Assembly: GCA_964409235.1 (NCBI GenBank)
Contig: CAYPCN010000023.1
Coordinates: 1-18,052 of the forward strand
Direction of reading: 5' to 3'
Source of the DNA: CAINFV01 sp964409235
GTDB taxonomy: Bacteria > Chlamydiota > Chlamydiia > Chlamydiales > FEN-1388
Length of the DNA stretch: 18,052 nt
In this document: positions 5,640 to 13,370 of the stretch, piece by piece
How the letters are laid out: every line of letters starts with the position of its first letter
Position numbering within the stretch: position 1 is the stretch's first letter
Notes under the pieces: generated by a model
What the model was told of the DNA's origin: nothing
The model's database searches: none
What the model saw: the letters and a program-made list of their open reading frames with translations, nothing else
Position numbers and translations under genes: made by a program

Positions 5640-8600
5640 TCACGTACTGATATCCTCTTGCTCCGTCCTTTGCCAACAGGGAAGCTGTTCGATAGCCTGT
5701 TGTGTAGAAGTGGAGAACAGTGTCGGCGGCAGCTGGAGGATGGCTGTTTCTTCCCCATCTCGTATAAACGAGAGGTGAATGCGGTCTTTCCCTTGTTGTG
5801 CTTGGAGGAGAGACGAAAGGGTAATAGCGTGCGACGCGCGGAAGCTCGACAAATCCAAGTAGATAGAGGTGACTGGAGATGTTAGTTTGGAACTTTTTCC
5901 TCCAGCGGACTTTGGCTTTTTAGAGGACGTATAGCGTGACGCTGCGAGCAGGCTTTTTGCTTTTTCATACGCCTCGTAGCTTTGTTCGATCGCTGATTGA
6001 GAGATGTTCCTCACGTCCGCCAGAAAGCGGCAGGAGATAGACGATTCATTATTGCGAAGTTCTTTGGAGAAGACACCCCAGAGAAGGCTGTTTTCTTGCA
6101 GAATGTCGGAATGGGCCTCAAAGAGATCGGCCCAGACGGGGAGCTCTAGTGTGTCACCCGCTGCATCTGAGATGTTGAGAATAGCGAACTTCCTCTGCGA
6201 TTTGGAGGCTATTTTTACCTCAACTGTTTCGACGACGAAGGCCATGCGGAAGGCGGTGTCGTCTGGAAGGGCGAGGGCTTCGCGAATCGTTAGGCAACTG
6301 AGGGGGTGGAGTTGCTTGCCATACATAGCAAGAGGATGTCCAGTGACGAAGAGACCGAGCAGCTCCTTTTCGCGAAATAGCAGCTCTTCCCTCGTACGTT
6401 GCCGTGCTGGCCTCACCGGCGTTCGGTAGGTGTTCGGAATCTCTTCTGGACCTGGGTCAAAGAGCGATAACACGCCGCGTTCGTTCTCTTTTTTTGCGAG
6501 CTGTACATCGTCGTACATGGCGTCAAGAGTGGCGAGCAGTTCGTCGCGTGTCCATGAGAACTGATCCATCGCACCGGCATCGATGATGCGTTCCATGGTC
6601 TTCTTGCCCACTCGCTTCGCGTCAATTCGCCTGACAAAGTCATACAAGCAGGAAAAGGGCCTCTTTGTATGCTCTTCGACGATGGTCTGCACTGCCGCCG
6701 TCCCTACGCCCTTGACGGCGGACAGAGCAAAACGTATCCCCTTTGGTGTCGCTTTAAAATGGTCGTCGGATTCATTGATATCAGGAGGAAGACAGGGGAT
6801 GTTCATTTGCCGAGCTTCATGCATGGACCGAGCGACCTTTTCGATGTCATCTCGATCGCCTGTCATCAGAGCGGCCAGCCACTCGGCGGGGAAGTGTGCC
6901 TTAAAATAGGCTGTGGCATAGGTTAGGTAACCATAGGCAGCGGAGTGTGATTTGTTAAAGCCATACTCTGCAAATTTTTCCATCTTATCGAAGATGGAGG
7001 TGGCCACGACTTCGGCAATGCCCTTTTTCATAGCGCCTTCGATGAACTTGGCACGTTGTCGAGCCATCTCTTTCGCATCTTTCTTGCCCATGGCACGGCG
7101 CAACACGTCGCCCTCGCCAAGAGTGTAGTCGGCGAGTGAGCTTGCAATCTGCATGATCTGCTCTTGGTAGACCATGACACCATACGTCTCTTTGAGGATG
7201 GGCCCCATGAGTTGATGGTCGAATTCAACCGGCTCTTGACCGCGTTTCCTAGCGATAAAGGTGGGGATCATCTCCATAGGCCCTGGTCGGTAGAGGGAGA
7301 GAAGAGCGACGATCTCCTCAAATTTATCGAGGTGTAGCTGGCGGGCCAGATCCTGCATCCCTCCGTTTTCTATTTGGAAGACGCCGAGCGTATGGCCTTG
7401 ATTAAGAAGGGTGAAGGTCTCGGGGTCTTCCAGAGGAAGGTTGCACCAGTCGATGTCACGAGCTCGTGACTTCTTGACGAAGGACGCGCAGAGATTGAGG
7501 AGGGTGAGCGTTTTCAGCCCTAGGAAGTCCACCTTGAGCATGCCGACCTGTTCAACGGGCTTCATGGAATACTGCGTGGCATACATGTCCGAATCTTTGG
7601 CAGTGCAAATGGGGATGTGGTTGATGAGCGGCTCCCCGCAGATGATAATGCCTGCCGCATGGATGCCCGTATTGCGAATCGACCCCTGCAGAACGTTTGC
7701 CGCTTCGATGATGCTGCGCGCCTCCTCGTCTTTTTCCACAAAGGTGCGTAGGTCCTGATCTTTTTCAAGCGCCTGTTCGATTGTGATATTGAGGTCATCG
7801 GGGATGAGCTTTGCCAGTTGATTGACTTTTGGCAGCGGGACGTTCAACGCGCGTCCGACATCGCGAACTGACATTTTGGCTTTCATTGTGCCAAAGGTGA
7901 TAATCTGAGCGACATTCTCCTTCCCATATTTTTGCATGATGTAGGCAATGACTTCTGAACGGCGTTCCATGCACAGGTCGACATCGATATCTGGGTATGA
8001 CATCCGGCCGGGGTTGATGAACCGCTCAAAGAAGAGGTTGAAGCGGAGCGGTTCTATCTCAGTAATGCCGATCAGGTAGGCGACGATAGAGCCTACCACC
8101 GATCCTCGTCCTGGGCCGACAGGAATGCCTTGCCGTTTAGCCCAGCTGATGAAATCCCAGACGAGGAGAAAGTAATCGGTGAGTCCTTTGGAGGTGATGA
8201 TCTCGAGCTCATAGGCAAGCCGTTTTTCGATCACTTCTTTGGGATCCTGCCCAGGGTATTGTTCTGCTACTTTTTGTCGGCGTTCTTCTGTGTAGCGGAG
8301 CGGGATCCCCTCCTGACACATTGTACGAAGGAGCTCTTCTGCGGCGGCATCGCGATTGTCGGCATTTGGGATAGAAAATATAGGGTAGTGCTTGGTAGCA
8401 AAGTCTATTTCCAAAAGACATTGATTGGCTATGGAGAGCGTTGTGGAGAGCGCCTCTGGAAAGTCTGAAAAGAGAGCCGCCATCTCGTCAGGGCTTTTGA
8501 AGTGATACTCATGAGTGGGGAAGGTCTCTCGCTTTGGATTGGGCGTGATAATGGGCTGATCGGTGTGAGGGTGTCGCTCTCTGAGCAGACATGGTTCCCC

Positions 8601-9344
8601 CGACTGGATGTTGAGAAGGACCTCATGCGCTTTCCAATCATCGCGTTGTAGGTAATGGCAGTTGTTCGTAGCCACACAGGGGATCCCCCGCGCTGAACTC
8701 TCCCGGCGCAATGTCTGTTCGATGAGCGTTTGTGAGGCGATGTGGTTTTGGTATTGGCGGTACAGCCATCCCTCTCGTGCCATGCCATCGAGTTCCATAT
8801 CCTCTTGCGAGGTGCGATGACGTTGGATCTCAAAGTATAGGTTTGTCCCGAAGAGCTGTTGGAGGTGATCGATGCGCCGGGCTAGCTCGTCGTGATTGCC
8901 GGAGAGTATGGCATGGGCCAGAGGACCTTTTTCGCAGCCCGTCAGGCAGATGAGTCCCTCTGCATGCTGAGCGAGTATTTCATAATCAATGCGAGGGACG
9001 TAGTAAAACCCTTCTGTAAATCCTATGGAGGAGAGAAAGCACAAATTTTTATAGCCTTGAAGGTCTTTGGCGAGGAGGACGAGGTGGGAGTGGGAGACGC
9101 CTTTCTTTTTTTCAAGTCGCGAGCCATTGCAGACGTTCATCTCGCATCCGATGATCGCTCGTAGGCCAGCAGCCTTCATGGCTTTGTAGAAGTCAATGGC
9201 CCCATAGAGATTGCCATGGTCTGTCAGTGCCACAGAGCTCATTCCGAACGATTTGGCGGCGGTCGCGATGGCAGGAATGGAGAGAGAAGAATCGAGAATG
9301 GAGTATTGAGAGTGGACGTGGAGATGGCAAAACGATGCTGACAT
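5640..9344 (-). CDS. dnaE: DNA polymerase III alpha subunit
   Basis: The catalytic subunit of the replicative DNA polymerase, 1234 residues (E. coli DnaE is 1160). Domains in order: PHP domain (about 1-280) opening with HLHVHSQYS (7-15) and TDHGN (41-45); the palm with GPGRGSVVGS (410-419) and PDIDVD (451-456), where Asp454 and Asp456 match E. coli Asp401 and Asp403; the third catalytic Asp606 in VDFLGLKTLT; thumb and fingers (YRPGPMEMIP, YQEQIMQIA, FNKSHSAAYG); a tandem helix-hairpin-helix region; an OB-fold (about 1010-1095); and a C-terminal tail of about 140 residues. PHP metal-ligand positions (two N-terminal His, Asp-His, and His in NNCHYLQ) look retained, unlike in E. coli. AGGA about 9 bases upstream supports the start. 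The gene is convergent with the hydrolase gene and preceded by a MITE-like element. Confidence 0.97.
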   Translation of the reverse strand: MSASFCHLHVHSQYSILDSSLSIPAIATAAKSFGMSSVALTDHGNLYGAIDFYKAMKAAGLRAIIGCEMNVCNGSRLEKKKGVSHSHLVLLAKDLQGYKNLCFLSSIGFTEGFYYVPRIDYEILAQHAEGLICLTGCEKGPLAHAILSGNHDELARRIDHLQQLFGTNLYFEIQRHRTSQEDMELDGMAREGWLYRQYQNHIASQTLIEQTLRRESSARGIPCVATNNCHYLQRDDWKAHEVLLNIQSGEPCLLRERHPHTDQPIITPNPKRETFPTHEYHFKSPDEMAALFSDFPEALSTTLSIANQCLLEIDFATKHYPIFSIPNADNRDAAAEELLRTMCQEGIPLRYTEERRQKVAEQYPGQDPKEVIEKRLAYELEIITSKGLTDYFLLVWDFISWAKRQGIPVGPGRGSVVGSIVAYLIGITEIEPLRFNLFFERFINPGRMSYPDIDVDLCMERRSEVIAYIMQKYGKENVAQIITFGTMKAKMSVRDVGRALNVPLPKVNQLAKLIPDDLNITIEQALEKDQDLRTFVEKDEEARSIIEAANVLQGSIRNTGIHAAGIIICGEPLINHIPICTAKDSDMYATQYSMKPVEQVGMLKVDFLGLKTLTLLNLCASFVKKSRARDIDWCNLPLEDPETFTLLNQGHTLGVFQIENGGMQDLARQLHLDKFEEIVALLSLYRPGPMEMIPTFIARKRGQEPVEFDHQLMGPILKETYGVMVYQEQIMQIASSLADYTLGEGDVLRRAMGKKDAKEMARQRAKFIEGAMKKGIAEVVATSIFDKMEKFAEYGFNKSHSAAYGYLTYATAYFKAHFPAEWLAALMTGDRDDIEKVARSMHEARQMNIPCLPPDINESDDHFKATPKGIRFALSAVKGVGTAAVQTIVEEHTKRPFSCLYDFVRRIDAKRVGKKTMERIIDAGAMDQFSWTRDELLATLDAMYDDVQLAKKENERGVLSLFDPGPEEIPNTYRTPVRPARQRTREELLFREKELLGLFVTGHPLAMYGKQLHPLSCLTIREALALPDDTAFRMAFVVETVEVKIASKSQRKFAILNISDAAGDTLELPVWADLFEAHSDILQENSLLWGVFSKELRNNESSISCRFLADVRNISQSAIEQSYEAYEKAKSLLAASRYTSSKKPKSAGGKSSKLTSPVTSIYLDLSSFRASHAITLSSLLQAQQGKDRIHLSFIRDGEETAILQLPPTLFSTSTQQAIEQLPCWQRTEQEDIST

Positions 9345-9365
9345 ATGGGTAGTCCTGAGCTATCG

Positions 9366-9511
9366 AGTCATTTGCGTGAGGATAGAGTATGGCGAATCTA
9401 CCTCAAACCATCTTCACCCATATGACAGGGCGTATGGATTTCGTCTGTTCTGGGGTAGATCGATCCAAAAGTCGCCCGCTGCTCCTCTAAAAATCCACAT
9501 CGCAAATGGCT
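9366..9511 (-). mobile_element. MITE-like intergenic element, copy A
   Basis: This non-coding element of about 146 bp lies 21 bases upstream of dnaE. Its ends are AGTCATTTGCG (9366-9376) and CGCAAATGGCT (9501-9511), a terminal inverted repeat matching at 10 of 11 positions. On the minus strand it shares with the element at 13420-13524 a block of about 31 bases (AGCCATTTGCGATG, one mismatch, then GATTTTTAGAGGAG), a second block GTAGATTCG (9393-9401), and TACTCTATCCTC near the far end. No transposase or coding frame is present. The lack of an obvious target duplication leaves mobility unproven, and the far end could also supply a promoter for dnaE. Confidence 0.5.
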
Positions 9512-9516
9512 TTATC

Positions 9517-9536
9517 GGTATGGACGTGAGCATACC
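9517..9536 (-). repeat. Hairpin downstream of the membrane-protein gene
   Basis: GGTATG (9517-9522) pairs with CATACC (9531-9536) across an 8-base loop, 36 bases past the stop codon of the minus-strand membrane-protein gene and directly next to element A. The minus-strand loop sequence TATGCTCACG resembles TATGCTCGTG inside the hairpin after groEL (13371-13402), which also precedes a copy of the element. It may be a weak transcript end; no T-tract follows. Confidence 0.35.
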
Positions 9537-9571
9537 ATAGTTGGGGATTCAGCCGCTGGAAATTCGTGGAC

Positions 9572-10480
9572 TTATGACACTGCTAAGAAAATGCCGCATG
9601 AACAGAGGAGATTGGTCTTGAGATGAAAGCGTTCTTTGTAGAACGCTTTTGCCCAGAGGTTGCACAAGAGCATCACGGCGATCGCAAAACAAGGGAATAA
9701 AATTCCTTTTTCAAATGGCAGCGCCATTTTGGTTGCCATGAGGAGCAATCCCGTGGCCGCAAAGTTGGCGATGCCTCCGAGCGATCCATACATCACATCG
9801 TTGGGTTGGAGCTTGGTATTGCTTCGAAAAAATCCTACAGCTTGGGTGAGGAAGGAGGCGCCAAACTGGCCGGGCATAAACCAGATATCATCAGCTTCGG
9901 TGATGCCAAGCTTGGACACAAAATTGCTGGTGATTGTGGAATCGAAGAGCACACAGCGAGCTTGAATGAGCGTGAGCGCCGCAATTTGAATGAAACAGCA
10001 GGAGATGGCGGTCTTGAGCCATGAAGAAGTATGGGGGGAGTGGCTCGTTTCTTTCCCCGTTCCTACGAAGAACCCCGTCACGACCAGGGCTATGCCGAGC
10101 AGCTGAAGAGAAGTGAGCGAGTAGCCAAACTCCGTTCCGAGGACAAGGTATAAGATCAGCCCGGGGAACGTCGCACTGGCATTTTGAAAAGCAAAGGTGA
10201 GACCTGATGGGCCTTTCTTTAAGGCGCGCGATGTCAAGTACATTAAGAGCGAATTCAGCAGACCAACACAGGTGCCAATGCTCAAAAGGATGACGTTGAC
10301 CTGTCCGCTCCAGATCTCTCGATGCAAGAAGAGGGAAAGGGCAAAACAAAAACAATAATATAATGTGAGATATCCTGCTGAGCCGTCGCTCTCGGAGCTA
10401 TTTTCTGTGCTCTTTCGGAAAAATAAATTTGACAGTGCTGCGAATCCAGCTGCTCCGAATGAAACGACAAGAGAATTCAT
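9572..10480 (-). CDS. Multispanning membrane protein, DMT/EamA-like transporter
   Basis: A 302-residue protein made almost entirely of hydrophobic segments, about nine or ten predicted membrane spans, with short charged loops. A polar loop near the middle (about residues 140-155, GTGKETSHSPH) separates two halves of similar span pattern, as in drug/metabolite transporter (EamA) proteins made of two five-helix repeats. The region ALKKGPSGLTFAFQNASATFP (about 88-108) matches the usual position of the conserved end of helix 3 and start of helix 4. The substrate cannot be predicted; in intracellular bacteria this superfamily includes SAM, nucleotide-sugar and metabolite importers. I chose ATG at 10480; TTG codons at 10489 and 10492 would extend it slightly. 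No good ribosome-binding site is seen. It is transcribed away from the tRNA-Cys/rsmI unit. Confidence 0.55.
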   Translation of the reverse strand: MNSLVVSFGAAGFAALSNLFFRKSTENSSESDGSAGYLTLYYCFCFALSLFLHREIWSGQVNVILLSIGTCVGLLNSLLMYLTSRALKKGPSGLTFAFQNASATFPGLILYLVLGTEFGYSLTSLQLLGIALVVTGFFVGTGKETSHSPHTSSWLKTAISCCFIQIAALTLIQARCVLFDSTITSNFVSKLGITEADDIWFMPGQFGASFLTQAVGFFRSNTKLQPNDVMYGSLGGIANFAATGLLLMATKMALPFEKGILFPCFAIAVMLLCNLWAKAFYKERFHLKTNLLCSCGIFLAVS

Positions 10481-10527
10481 GAAAACCAACAATATATCTC
10501 AATTTTTATTTTTACTTACGAGGTACA

Positions 10528-10533
10528 ATTATA
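10528..10533 (-). promoter_or_regulatory. Candidate -10 box for the membrane-protein gene
   Basis: The minus strand reads TATAAT, a perfect sigma-70 -10 hexamer, 48 bases before the ATG at 10480. The -35 hexamer at 17-base spacing (TCCATT) is poor. The surrounding 10481-10560 is very A+T rich, as expected for a promoter region. Confidence 0.4.
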
Positions 10534-10629
10534 TAAGATTGTCGATGTTCAATGGAAGCTTTTATCCTTAAAAAATATCTTTCCAAATGAATTCGCGTCC
10601 GGAGGTGGGTACTAGATGGTTTTTAGGGG

Positions 10630-10659
10630 TTGCAAAGAACGGGTGGGGATGAGTAGAAT
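10630..10659 (+). promoter_or_regulatory. Candidate sigma-70-type promoter for tRNA-Cys
   Basis: TTGCAA (10630-10635) and TAGAAT (10654-10659) are separated by 18 bases, a reasonable housekeeping promoter. The predicted start is near 10666, about 40 bases before the mature tRNA. A palindrome, CCCTAGG-N5-CCTAGGG (10669-10687), would lie at the very 5' end of the precursor, where it could form a leader hairpin removed by RNase P. The same transcript would continue into rsmI. Confidence 0.5.
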
Positions 10660-10705
10660 AGCTCTAATCCCTAGGTGTGGCCTAGGGGTCGTACGTGATT
10701 CACAT

Positions 10706-10777
10706 GGTGGCATGGCCAAGTGGTAAGGCAGAAGCCTGCAAAGCTTCCATTCCCCAGTTCGAATCTGGGTGCCACCT
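10706..10777 (+). tRNA. tRNA-Cys (anticodon GCA)
   Basis: A complete cloverleaf can be folded. The acceptor GGTGGCA (10706-10712) pairs with TGCCACC (10770-10776). The anticodon stem GAAGC/GCTTC encloses loop CTGCAAA with anticodon GCA at 10738-10740. The T-arm CCCAG/CTGGG (10753-10757, 10765-10769) encloses TTCGAAT. The discriminator base is T (U73), the identity base expected for tRNA-Cys. The 3' CCA is not encoded, so it must be added after 3' trimming. The discriminator base is also the first base of the likely rsmI start codon. Confidence 0.95.
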
Positions 10778-11601
10778 TGCTCATTATCGTTGCAACACCG
10801 ATCGGAAACCTTGGGGATATCTCAGAGCGGGCCCGATTGGTGCTTGCTTCGTGTGACTGTATTCTATGCGAGGATACTCGTCATACAGGGCAGCTGCTCC
10901 ATGCCTTGCATATTGTTCCCTCTCGATTGCTCAGCCTCCACCGATGGAATGAAGCGTCTCGCGAAGACGAGAGTATCGCTCTTCTGCGCGAAGGAAAGAC
11001 GGTGGCGTTGGTGTCCGATGCAGGGCTCCCTGGTATTTCCGACCCGGGCATGGGGCTCATCGCCCGCTGCCATCGCGAACACATTCCGATTACGGCAATT
11101 CCAGGACCATGCGCCTTCGCTACGGCGTACGCTCTCTCAGGAGATGTGAGCTGCCGAATGCAATTCGTGGGATTTTTGCCAAAGAAGATCGAAGAATTGA
11201 CGGCGATGCTAGTCGAGATCTATCGATTCCCTGGGGCTAGCGTGGCGTACGAGAGCCCGCATCGATTGCAGAAAACGGTTGCAAGGGCGGTCGAGATCGA
11301 TCCTTTGTGGGAAATCGTTCTCGTGCGAGAGCTGACCAAGGTCCATGAAGAGGTGGTACGAGTATCGGCGCGAGCATTGCACGATCGGCTGCAGCGATCG
11401 TCGATCAAAGGGGAGTGCATGCTCGTTTTTATGCCGCGTGGTGACGTCGAACGTCCGATCAATGAGCAGTTGATCGAGGAGATTGCTACAGTGCGGTCGC
11501 GCTTTTCGTGCTCTGTCAAAGAGGCGATCGAAGTAGTGGCCAAACATCGCTCTCTGCCTCAGCGTGAGCTCTACCAACTGTGTATAGAGCAAGATCTGTA
11601 A
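10777..11601 (+). CDS. rsmI: 16S rRNA (cytidine-1402-2'-O)-methyltransferase
   Basis: A SAM-dependent methyltransferase that 2'-O-methylates C1402 in the ribosomal P site; 274 residues (E. coli RsmI is 286). It has the tetrapyrrole-methylase fold and all family motifs: IVATPIGNLGD at the extreme N-terminus, EDTRHTGQLL, LVSDAGLPGISDPG, IPGPCAFATAYALSG, FVGFLPKK, YESPHRL and RELTKVHEE. The family's N-terminus begins one or two residues before I/L-V-A-T-P-I-G-N-L, which points to the TTG at 10777; the only other in-frame candidate, GTG at 10720, would translate tRNA sequence. No Shine-Dalgarno sequence is visible, because the upstream bases are the tRNA T-arm and acceptor. The gene is probably co-transcribed with tRNA-Cys. 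Confidence 0.9.
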   Translation: MLIIVATPIGNLGDISERARLVLASCDCILCEDTRHTGQLLHALHIVPSRLLSLHRWNEASREDESIALLREGKTVALVSDAGLPGISDPGMGLIARCHREHIPITAIPGPCAFATAYALSGDVSCRMQFVGFLPKKIEELTAMLVEIYRFPGASVAYESPHRLQKTVARAVEIDPLWEIVLVRELTKVHEEVVRVSARALHDRLQRSSIKGECMLVFMPRGDVERPINEQLIEEIATVRSRFSCSVKEAIEVVAKHRSLPQRELYQLCIEQDL

Positions 11602-11628
11602 TTGGCACTCATGTCGTTCAATTGCTAA
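11602..11628 (+). promoter_or_regulatory. Degenerate CIRCE-like operator (HrcA site)
   Basis: TTGGCACTC (11602-11610), exactly 9 spacer bases, then AATTGCTAA (11620-11628). The canonical CIRCE is TTAGCACTC-N9-GAGTGCTAA; this site matches 15 of 18 arm positions with correct spacing. It begins right after the rsmI stop and lies 118 bases before the groEL start. CIRCE is the operator of the HrcA heat-shock repressor, which chlamydiae possess. The three changed positions weaken the palindrome, so it may be a decayed site. Confidence 0.5.
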
Positions 11629-11665
11629 AAACACCACTTTTCTTCTTGCTAAAATGGTGGTGTTT
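11629..11665 (+). terminator. Hairpin between rsmI and groEL, possible terminator
   Basis: AAACACCAC (11629-11637) is perfectly complementary to GTGGTGTTT (11657-11665); adding TTTT/AAAA inside with a 2-base bulge extends the stem to 13 bp around a 9-base loop. It lies 27 bases after the rsmI stop. Only TTT follows on the plus strand and TTTTAG on the minus strand, so termination would be weak. A promoter candidate overlaps its 3' arm. Confidence 0.4.
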
Positions 11666-11675
11666 GCGTTATACA
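11646..11675 (+). promoter_or_regulatory. Candidate promoter for the groEL paralog
   Basis: TTGCTA (11646-11651) and TATACA (11670-11675) are 18 bases apart, giving a leader of about 65 bases before the groEL ATG. The CIRCE-like site lies just upstream of this -35 box, not over or downstream of the start as is usual, so repression would need a different geometry or a different promoter. Confidence 0.35.
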
Positions 11676-11746
11676 TGAAGCCATTCAACCCCCTAAAGTA
11701 CTGTCTGCGAGGGGATTCTGGAACACGTAGTCCAAGGAGTTGTGCC

Positions 11747-13354
11747 ATGTCCGCAAACGCGAAGGAACTTATCTTTGAAGAAGAAGCACGCCAAAAATTG
11801 TTCCTCGGCATGAAAAAATTGGCCGATGTCGTTGCGTGCACCCTTGGTCCAAAAGGACGCAACGTAGGGCTTGAAAGAAGTTGGGGGGCCCCGACGATCA
11901 CCAGCGACGGCAGCAGTATTGTCCGAGATTTCGAATTGAAAGATACGTTTGAAAATATGGGGGTTGCCATTGCAAAAGAGGTGGTGCAAAAAATTAAGGA
12001 AAAATCCGGCGATGGAACGACTACAGGAACACTGCTGCTGAAAACGCTCGTTGAATTTGGCTTGAAATACGTGTCCGCAGGAGCAAGCCCAATCGGTCTT
12101 AAGCGAGGCATAGAAAAAGCTGTAGAGGCCGTGGTTAAAGAACTCGATCACATCGCCATCCCCGTCAAAGGACAGCAAGAGATCATCGATGTGGCCTCGG
12201 TCTCCGCGTCCTCAAATCGCGAAGTCGGCGAGATGATTGCTCAGGCGATTGACAAAGTGGGAAGGACAGGCGTGATCACCGTCGAAGAAGCGAAAGGCAC
12301 AGAGACAACCATCGAAATTGTCGAGGGTATGCAGTTTGACCGCGGGTATATGAGCGCCTATTTCTGCACCAACCCGGACAAGATGATCGTCGAAATGAAA
12401 AACGCATCTCTCCTTCTCGTCGATAAGAAGATCAGCTCGGTCCATGACCTCCTCCCCCTCCTGCAGTCAATAGCATCGACCGGCAAAGATCTCCTCATCA
12501 TCGCCGAAGATCTTGAAGGTGAGGTCCTTTCTACGCTCGTCGTCAATCGCCTCAGAGGAACGCTTCGCGTCTCGGCTGTCAAAGCACCCGGGTTCGGCGA
12601 TAACAGAAAAGCCATGCTACAAGATATTGCCATTCTCACAGGCGCTACGGTCGTCTCAAGCGACACCGGCATGAATCTCCGCGAAGTCGACAGCTCAGTA
12701 TTGGGGCAGTGCGACAAGATCTCCATTACGAAAGATCATACGACCATCGTCTCTTCGCATGGGAACAAAGCAGTCATCGATGCGCGTACGAAGCAAATCG
12801 AAGCAGAGATCAAGAATACGACGAGCGACTACGAGAAGAAGAAGCTCGAAGAGCGGAAGGCAAAGCTGTCGGGTGGCGTAGCGCAAATTCACGTCGGAGC
12901 CGCTACAGAGCCAGAGCTGAAAAACAAAAAACAGGCCTTTGAAGATAGCTTGAACTCTACGAAAGCCGCTCTCGAAGCAGGGATTGTTCCCGGCGGTGGA
13001 GTGGCGCTCTTGGTCGCGAGCGAAGCAATCTCAAAATTGGCGCTCGAAGGCGACGAGCTACTCGGAGCAAAGATCGTGGCGCAAGCATGCCAGACGCCAA
13101 TTCGCCAGATCGTTGCGAACACAGGTCGCGACAGCTCAGTGGTGGTTGCCGAAGTGATCAAACGTGGGGTTCCATGTGGCTTTAATGCTTTGACAGAACA
13201 GGTAGAAGACCTAGTAGTCGCTGGCGTGATCGACCCTGTGAAAGTGGTGAAAAACGCGCTTGTGTATGCTGCATCTGCTGCAGGCATTACGTTGATCTCT
13301 GAGGCATTGATCGCTGATGCCAAGGAAGAAGACGAAGAATCTAAGAAGTCATAG
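11747..13354 (+). CDS. groEL3: GroEL-type chaperonin paralog (chlamydial GroEL3 position)
   Basis: A 535-residue group I chaperonin. ATPase signatures are intact: TLGPKGRN (32-39), Asp54, GDGTTT (88-93) and Asp400, matching E. coli Asp52, Asp87 and Asp398. Apical-domain residues for GroES and substrate are largely kept (YMSAYF at 201-206, LLIIAEDLEGE). The C-terminus is an acidic, Lys-rich tail (DAKEEDEESKKS) instead of the GGM repeats that line a normal GroEL cavity. AAGGAG 7 bases upstream (11734-11739) fixes the start at 11747; upstream in-frame codons (11654) are not used. There is no groES next door. The position before murF-mraY-murD matches C. trachomatis groEL_3 (CT755), hence the symbol; as I recall, chlamydial GroEL2/3 paralogs are divergent and not heat induced. 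This copy looks closer to canonical GroEL than I would expect for GroEL3, so the orthology is inferred from context. Confidence 0.85.
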   Translation: MSANAKELIFEEEARQKLFLGMKKLADVVACTLGPKGRNVGLERSWGAPTITSDGSSIVRDFELKDTFENMGVAIAKEVVQKIKEKSGDGTTTGTLLLKTLVEFGLKYVSAGASPIGLKRGIEKAVEAVVKELDHIAIPVKGQQEIIDVASVSASSNREVGEMIAQAIDKVGRTGVITVEEAKGTETTIEIVEGMQFDRGYMSAYFCTNPDKMIVEMKNASLLLVDKKISSVHDLLPLLQSIASTGKDLLIIAEDLEGEVLSTLVVNRLRGTLRVSAVKAPGFGDNRKAMLQDIAILTGATVVSSDTGMNLREVDSSVLGQCDKISITKDHTTIVSSHGNKAVIDARTKQIEAEIKNTTSDYEKKKLEERKAKLSGGVAQIHVGAATEPELKNKKQAFEDSLNSTKAALEAGIVPGGGVALLVASEAISKLALEGDELLGAKIVAQACQTPIRQIVANTGRDSSVVVAEVIKRGVPCGFNALTEQVEDLVVAGVIDPVKVVKNALVYAASAAGITLISEALIADAKEEDEESKKS

Positions 13355-13370
13355 GTTCCCGTACTAAAAA

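Noticed and set aside
5920..5940. TTTTTAGAGGA inside dnaE, as in the MITE-like elements, and CATTTGGGAT near 8364 resembling their terminal repeat
   Set aside because: Both are isolated short matches within conserved coding sequence, with no accompanying terminal repeat or other element block.
10720..10776. N-terminal extension of RsmI from GTG at 10720
   Set aside because: It translates tRNA sequence and extends beyond the conserved RsmI N-terminus.
11654..11746. 31-codon N-terminal extension of GroEL
   Set aside because: AAGGAG is correctly placed for the ATG at 11747, whose product aligns with GroEL N-termini; the extension overlaps the promoter region.
11209..12111. A 300-codon open frame antisense to rsmI and groEL
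   Set aside because: It spans two clearly real genes on the other strand, has composition typical of a reverse-frame shadow and shows no family motif.
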